64,000 bases of DNA, from NCBI RefSeq assembly GCF_947242115.1, contig NC_074714.1:34048323-34112322 (forward strand), given 5' to 3'. Below are positions 60,128-64,000 of this stretch, one piece after another (the first letter of the stretch is position 1; every line of letters starts with the position of its first letter). A model generated the notes under the pieces. It was not told the origin of the DNA, ran no database searches, and worked only from the letters and a program-made list of their open reading frames with translations. Position numbers and translations under genes: made by a program. This stretch comes from Biomphalaria glabrata (Eukaryota; Mollusca; Gastropoda; Planorbidae).

Positions 60128-61259
60128 CTGGGGAAAAAAAAAGAAACAAATCTAAGTGGATTGAAAGCAGTCTCATTTTGAGAGATACAAAACCCAGATC
60201 TGATATAAATAACTTAGAAAATATACCAATTAGCATATGCTCATCAAAAATAACTATTATCTCAGTACAAGTGAACTGAAGCCAAAGAACAACAGTAGCA
60301 GTCCTAGTTTCATTACAACACAAATAAATGCAATGAACAAGTCAACAACTTTTAACAGTGCAAGTTTTTTTTCTAAACTCCTAAAAATAGTAATTTTTTT
60401 CTCATTATGCAGGAATTTTTTTTTCACACAATTTTTATCACATAAGCCTATTTATAAATGTCATACTGTTTTTTCTTAAACTTATATAAATTTTGTTGGA
60501 AATCGAATGTACTATAAGATAATTTTTACTTCAGTGTTATAAATTGTCACAGGGAAAAAAACATTAGGTAATATCAGAGATGAAAAAAAAAATTGATTTC
60601 TTATAAAAATTGACTTAGCCAAAAAAAAAAGAATATCCCAACATTATTATTGTATTAAATATTAAAATATATCCAATTACATACAGAAAAGACATAACAC
60701 TGTCAAACTTGATAAATATAATATTTAGACTTTTAATGATCCTTTTACTAGCTGGGGAGATGCCCCTATTTGTTTTAGTAGATCTAAGGGGGTTCTAAAT
60801 GTAGATCTATTTCACTATCAGACTTGCTTGAATCTGAAGGCTTATTGCTTTCAGAGCTTCCAGGAAAACTTTCTAAATCACTCATGTAACTATTATTCAT
60901 ATCTAAAAAGATATTTAGAGCCTGATCAGCAGTAAAGCGTCAAGAAGCCCTAAAACCAGACAAAGGGAAACAAATGAAAAAGTCACTAGTCAAAAAAAAA
61001 TATTTAGAATAATAAAAACAGCTTAGATCCAGAATGTTTCAGAAGGAAAAATTTTTTTTAAAATTGTGCTCTAGCATTCCCATAATTCATTCAAGTGATT
61101 AAAATGTGGATTAGAAAGAAAAAGGAGTAAACAGGAAAAAGGTGATCCGATGCTGGTAGCGTCATTGTGGCTTGAGGGACTGAACGCTGAAATAAAGCAT
61201 GAGGTTTGAACTTTTTTTTTTCAAAAACTCAATAATAACCAACCAAAAGTAGCTCTTTC
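60128..61259. other. AT-rich intron-like DNA
   Basis: Mostly AT-rich with A runs. It contains a short minus-strand open segment at 60784-60939 (listed separately) and another acceptor-like site on minus near 61190, followed by a short open stretch. No complete exon set is seen. Confidence 0.4.
60784..60939 (-). pseudogene. Short open segment, possibly a transposase N-terminus relic
   Basis: Read on minus, it gives RFTADQALNIFLDMNNSYMS, then DLESFPGSSES, then a Ser/Asp-rich run ending HLEPP and TAG at 60786-60784. An in-frame TGA sits immediately upstream (60942-60940). An excellent splice-acceptor-like tract ends at 60950. The pattern of a short aromatic/Ala/Leu helix followed by an acidic Ser/Asp/Glu tract recalls piggyBac-type transposase N-termini. 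It could equally be a degraded host exon. No TIR or TTAA boundary was identified. Confidence 0.25.
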
Positions 61260-63475
61260 AAAGTATATACCAACAGACCTGGATTAGTAGTAGATCATAA
61301 AATTACACAGTCAGATAAAAGCAGTAGCCAATACAAAACCCAAAAGAAAAATCTTACTCTGGAATAAATGTAACCTAACACAACTACACCAAGCTGCATT
61401 AAACTTTCAACAAACATTCTTATTAGAAAAAGACATTAACCAACCAGTCGATGACCTCTGGAATTTCATTAAAAACCATCTTCAAAGCATTATAGAAAAT
61501 CATATACCAACTAAATACACATCAAACAAAATAAATAAATGCTGGTTTAATAATAGACTAAAGAAGCTTTGTAAACAGAAGGAAAACCTATATAGAAAAT
61601 TTAAAGAAACTAATGCAGAAAGAGTTTACAAAAAGTATATAAAAATTAAACACTTAACCCAAAAAGTAAGCAGACAGCTGCAGAGTGAATACATAAACAA
61701 TGTAATATCTAAAGATAACAACAAAAACCTATGGTCATACATTAAGTCTAAGAAAATGGAAACAACAGGCATAGCGCCATTAAAAGATGAACATAACATA
61801 ATACATAATGATAATGAAACTAAAGCAAACATCCTAAACAAATACTTTGCATCAGCATTCTCAACCCCAGGAGACAAAGACATATTACTGAATTTAAACC
61901 AAGTAGAAGATATAGTAGTACAAGAAAATGGAATTCAAAAACTATTGGCCAACACCAAACCAAATAAAGCGTCTGGACCTGATGGTATTCCAGCTAGATT
62001 ACTCAAAGAACTAAGCAATGAGCTAGCCCCAGTGTTCAAAATACTCTTTCAGGCTTCACTTAACCAGGGCAGAGTACCAAAGGACTGGAAAGAAGCTAAT
62101 GTCACCCCCCTATTTAAAAAAGGAGAAAAATCTGACCCAGGAAACTACAGACCAGTATCACTTACCAGCATCACATGTAAAATCCTAGAACACATAATAT
62201 ATAGCAACATCATAAACCACTTAGACAAACGTAATGTCCTCACACCATACCAACATTGCTTTAGGAAATATAGTTCATGTGAAACACAACTAATAGGACT
62301 AATTGATGATTTTTCAAAAGGTTTAGATAATAGTGAACAAATAGATGCTATCTTACTAGATTTTTCTAAGGCTTTTGACAAAGTTCACCACCATAGTTTG
62401 CTTAAAAAATTAAAATATTTCGGCATTAATGGTCCACTGCATTTCTGATAGGGAGAGAACAAACTGTAATAATAAATGGCTCTAAATCAACACCGATAAC
62501 AGTAAACTCAGGTGTACCTCAAGGAACAGTTGTGGGTCCACTACTATTTTTAATTTACATAAATGATTTACCAAATTGCATTACTTCAGGAACAAAAGTC
62601 AGATTATTTGCAGACGATTGCATAATATATAGAACAATAAAAACAACACAAGACACAGATATTTTACAAAGAGAATTAGATGAATTACAGAAATGGGAAT
62701 CAAATTGGAGCATGTCTTTCCACCCAGAAAAATGTCAGTTGTTAAGAGTAACAAAAAAACTAAAACAAATTAATTCCACTTATCTTATTCATGGCAAACC
62801 AATAACACAGACTAAAAACGCAAAATACCTAGGTGTTATAATAAATGAAAAACTGTCATGGAATCCACATATAGATGAAACTACAAAAAAATCAAACAAA
62901 GCATTAGGATTTATTAAAAGAAATTTCTATAAATCAAATAAGAACATAAAACTAAAATGTTATTTAACCTTGGTTAGAATAGAATATGCATCCTCCGTTT
63001 GGGACCCCACAACTCAAGAAAACATTAAGAAACTGGAACAGACACAAAATAAAGCAGTGAGATTCATAACAAACGAATATTCACATTTGACTAGAGTAAC
63101 ACCTTTAGTAAAATCACTAAATTTAGAAAGCCTTCAGGACAGAAGGCTCAAAAGTAAAGTAGCAATCATACATAAAACACTGAACCATAATCTTCAAATA
63201 CAAAAACAAAATTTAATAAAATACTCTGAAAGACACAAAGATAAAGGCACATTCCTCGTCCCATATGCTAGGACAAATTTGTACAAATACTCCTTCTTCC
63301 CTAGTGCTATTAGAGCATGGAATGGGTTGCCTGAGCTAGCCAGGAAAACCAGTGACTTGGCAGAATTTAAGTCATTGGTTAATATGCATGACTAAATGCA
63401 TGACGCGTAGGACGTAATCATCTTCTTTTTTGAAGTAACGTCTGTATTATATAAGATAAGATAAGAAGACTAGTC
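61260..63475 (+). mobile_element. CR1/Jockey-like LINE, 5' truncated
   Basis: The visible coding region starts in the linker after the endonuclease (ANTKPKRKILLWNKCNL at about 61328). It continues through RKFKETNAERVYKKYIKI to the RT domain. RT landmarks: KASGPDGIPARLLKELS (about 61967), GNYRPVSLTSITCKILEHI (about 62138), ILLDFSKAFDKVHH (about 62350), SGVPQGTVVGPLLFLIYIND (about 62508), FADDCIIYR (about 62608), KYLGVIIN (about 62825). The C-terminus reaches SAIRAWNGLPELARKTSDLA and stops at 63393-63395. One frameshift plus a small deletion lies near 62440-62450, where GPLH joins FLIGREQ in a new frame. The 3' UTR has GCGTAGGACGTAATCATCTT and ends in ATAAGATAAGATAAG repeats. The endonuclease and any ORF1 are missing. 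FADD and the other catalytic motifs are preserved, so the copy is not very old. Confidence 0.92.
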
Positions 63476-64000
63476 TAGAGTCTAGAGCAAGATCTAGATC
63501 TAGGACTAGACTCTATTAGTCAAAACTCTAGATTCAAGATCTAAGACTAAGTACCTAGCCCTAGAACTCGAGATATAGGCCTAGATCTAGACGTCTAGAC
63601 TAGTTTTAGACTTTATCTTCATCTTATGATGTCAAAAGATATAATTTAGTCTTATATTTTAACAATTTTGTATATGTAATATAGATCTAGATCTAGTTAA
63701 AAGACCAGCATCAGATCTACTCTAGATTTTGATAGATGCGCAATATGCCACATTTTGTTGATATTAGCAACGAATAAAGCCAATATGTGGTAACTTTCTA
63801 TACATTTATAACACTTATAATTATTAATTAAACATGATGAAACAGTTTTTTTATGAACTGTAAATCCTCCTCTTTAAGGTGTATCAATTACTTTTACATA
63901 ATAGTTTATAAAAAATTGGGTTTACTTTTGAAGACATGACCCCTTAGAAACAAAAAATACTGACAGATTTGTTACACATTAACATTTCATTAACGTAGCG
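63476..64000. other. CTAGATCT-rich degenerate sequence and AT-rich DNA
   Basis: 63470-63720 is crowded with overlapping CTAGA, TCTAGA and AGATCT words, a degenerate low-complexity composition similar to the 23-bp repeat at 25353. The remainder is AT-rich, with no gene recognised before the window ends. Confidence 0.55.

Overview
The window is a repeat-dominated piece of eukaryotic nuclear DNA, most likely from a gastropod mollusc and probably a freshwater pulmonate of the Biomphalaria/Bulinus kind. That placement is inference. It rests on the mix of tRNA-headed SINEs, CR1-like and zinc-finger LINE tails, a CsRn1-like Ty3/Gypsy element, (TA)n/(TCTA)n microsatellites, many minisatellites and AT-rich intron-like DNA. 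There are no operons, no rRNA and no intact tRNA gene. No complete host gene is visible. Two short stretches look like genuine exons: 10051-10212 (+) and 60043-60127 (-).

Layout. 1-3330: a pyrimidine-rich satellite of about 42-bp units, cut by the window edge. 3565-3674: (TA)n. 4887-5110: a 9-bp minisatellite. 5622-9982: a young, nearly complete LTR retrotransposon with identical 172-bp LTRs and a 5-bp target duplication. 10051-10212: a candidate exon. 11250-12176: a LINE 3' remnant whose coding sequence has expanded internally into a 35-bp minisatellite. 13459-13680: a SINE. 13856-14063: a pentanucleotide repeat. 14639-17024: a cluster of two LINE 3' fragments and a terminal-inverted-repeat element separated by (TA)n tracts. 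18753-19020: a SINE with a perfect 10-bp target duplication. 20183-21298 and 29710-30926: two copies of one segment carrying LINE RT sequence. 21298-22665: several minisatellites, two of them apparently grown inside a SINE. 23405-25680: tetranucleotide, 24-bp and 23-bp repeats. 27652-30450: a 30-bp minisatellite joined to LINE pieces in 3'-before-5' order.

33596-57316 is the dominant feature: a 23.7-kb satellite array of roughly 500 monomers of 45 and 48 bp. It carries multi-kilobase higher-order duplications. Because both unit lengths are multiples of three, it yields very long open frames, up to 1327 codons, on both strands. Stops and frameshifts in the best frame argue that these frames follow from unit length and do not mark a gene.

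57317-64000 holds a LINE remnant at the array's right edge, a 91-bp MITE, one end of a hAT-like element, a 24-bp minisatellite, a probable terminal exon on the minus strand with its stop codon inside a 41-bp tandem duplication and AATAAA downstream, and a 5'-truncated CR1-like LINE at 61260-63475.

The theme that ties the window together is tandem amplification. At least a dozen unrelated minisatellites (units 9, 14, 23, 24, 24, 25, 30, 35, 36, 37, 37 and 45/48 bp) lie within 60 kb, and several begin inside identifiable transposable elements. The genes present belong to mobile elements and do not form a pathway.
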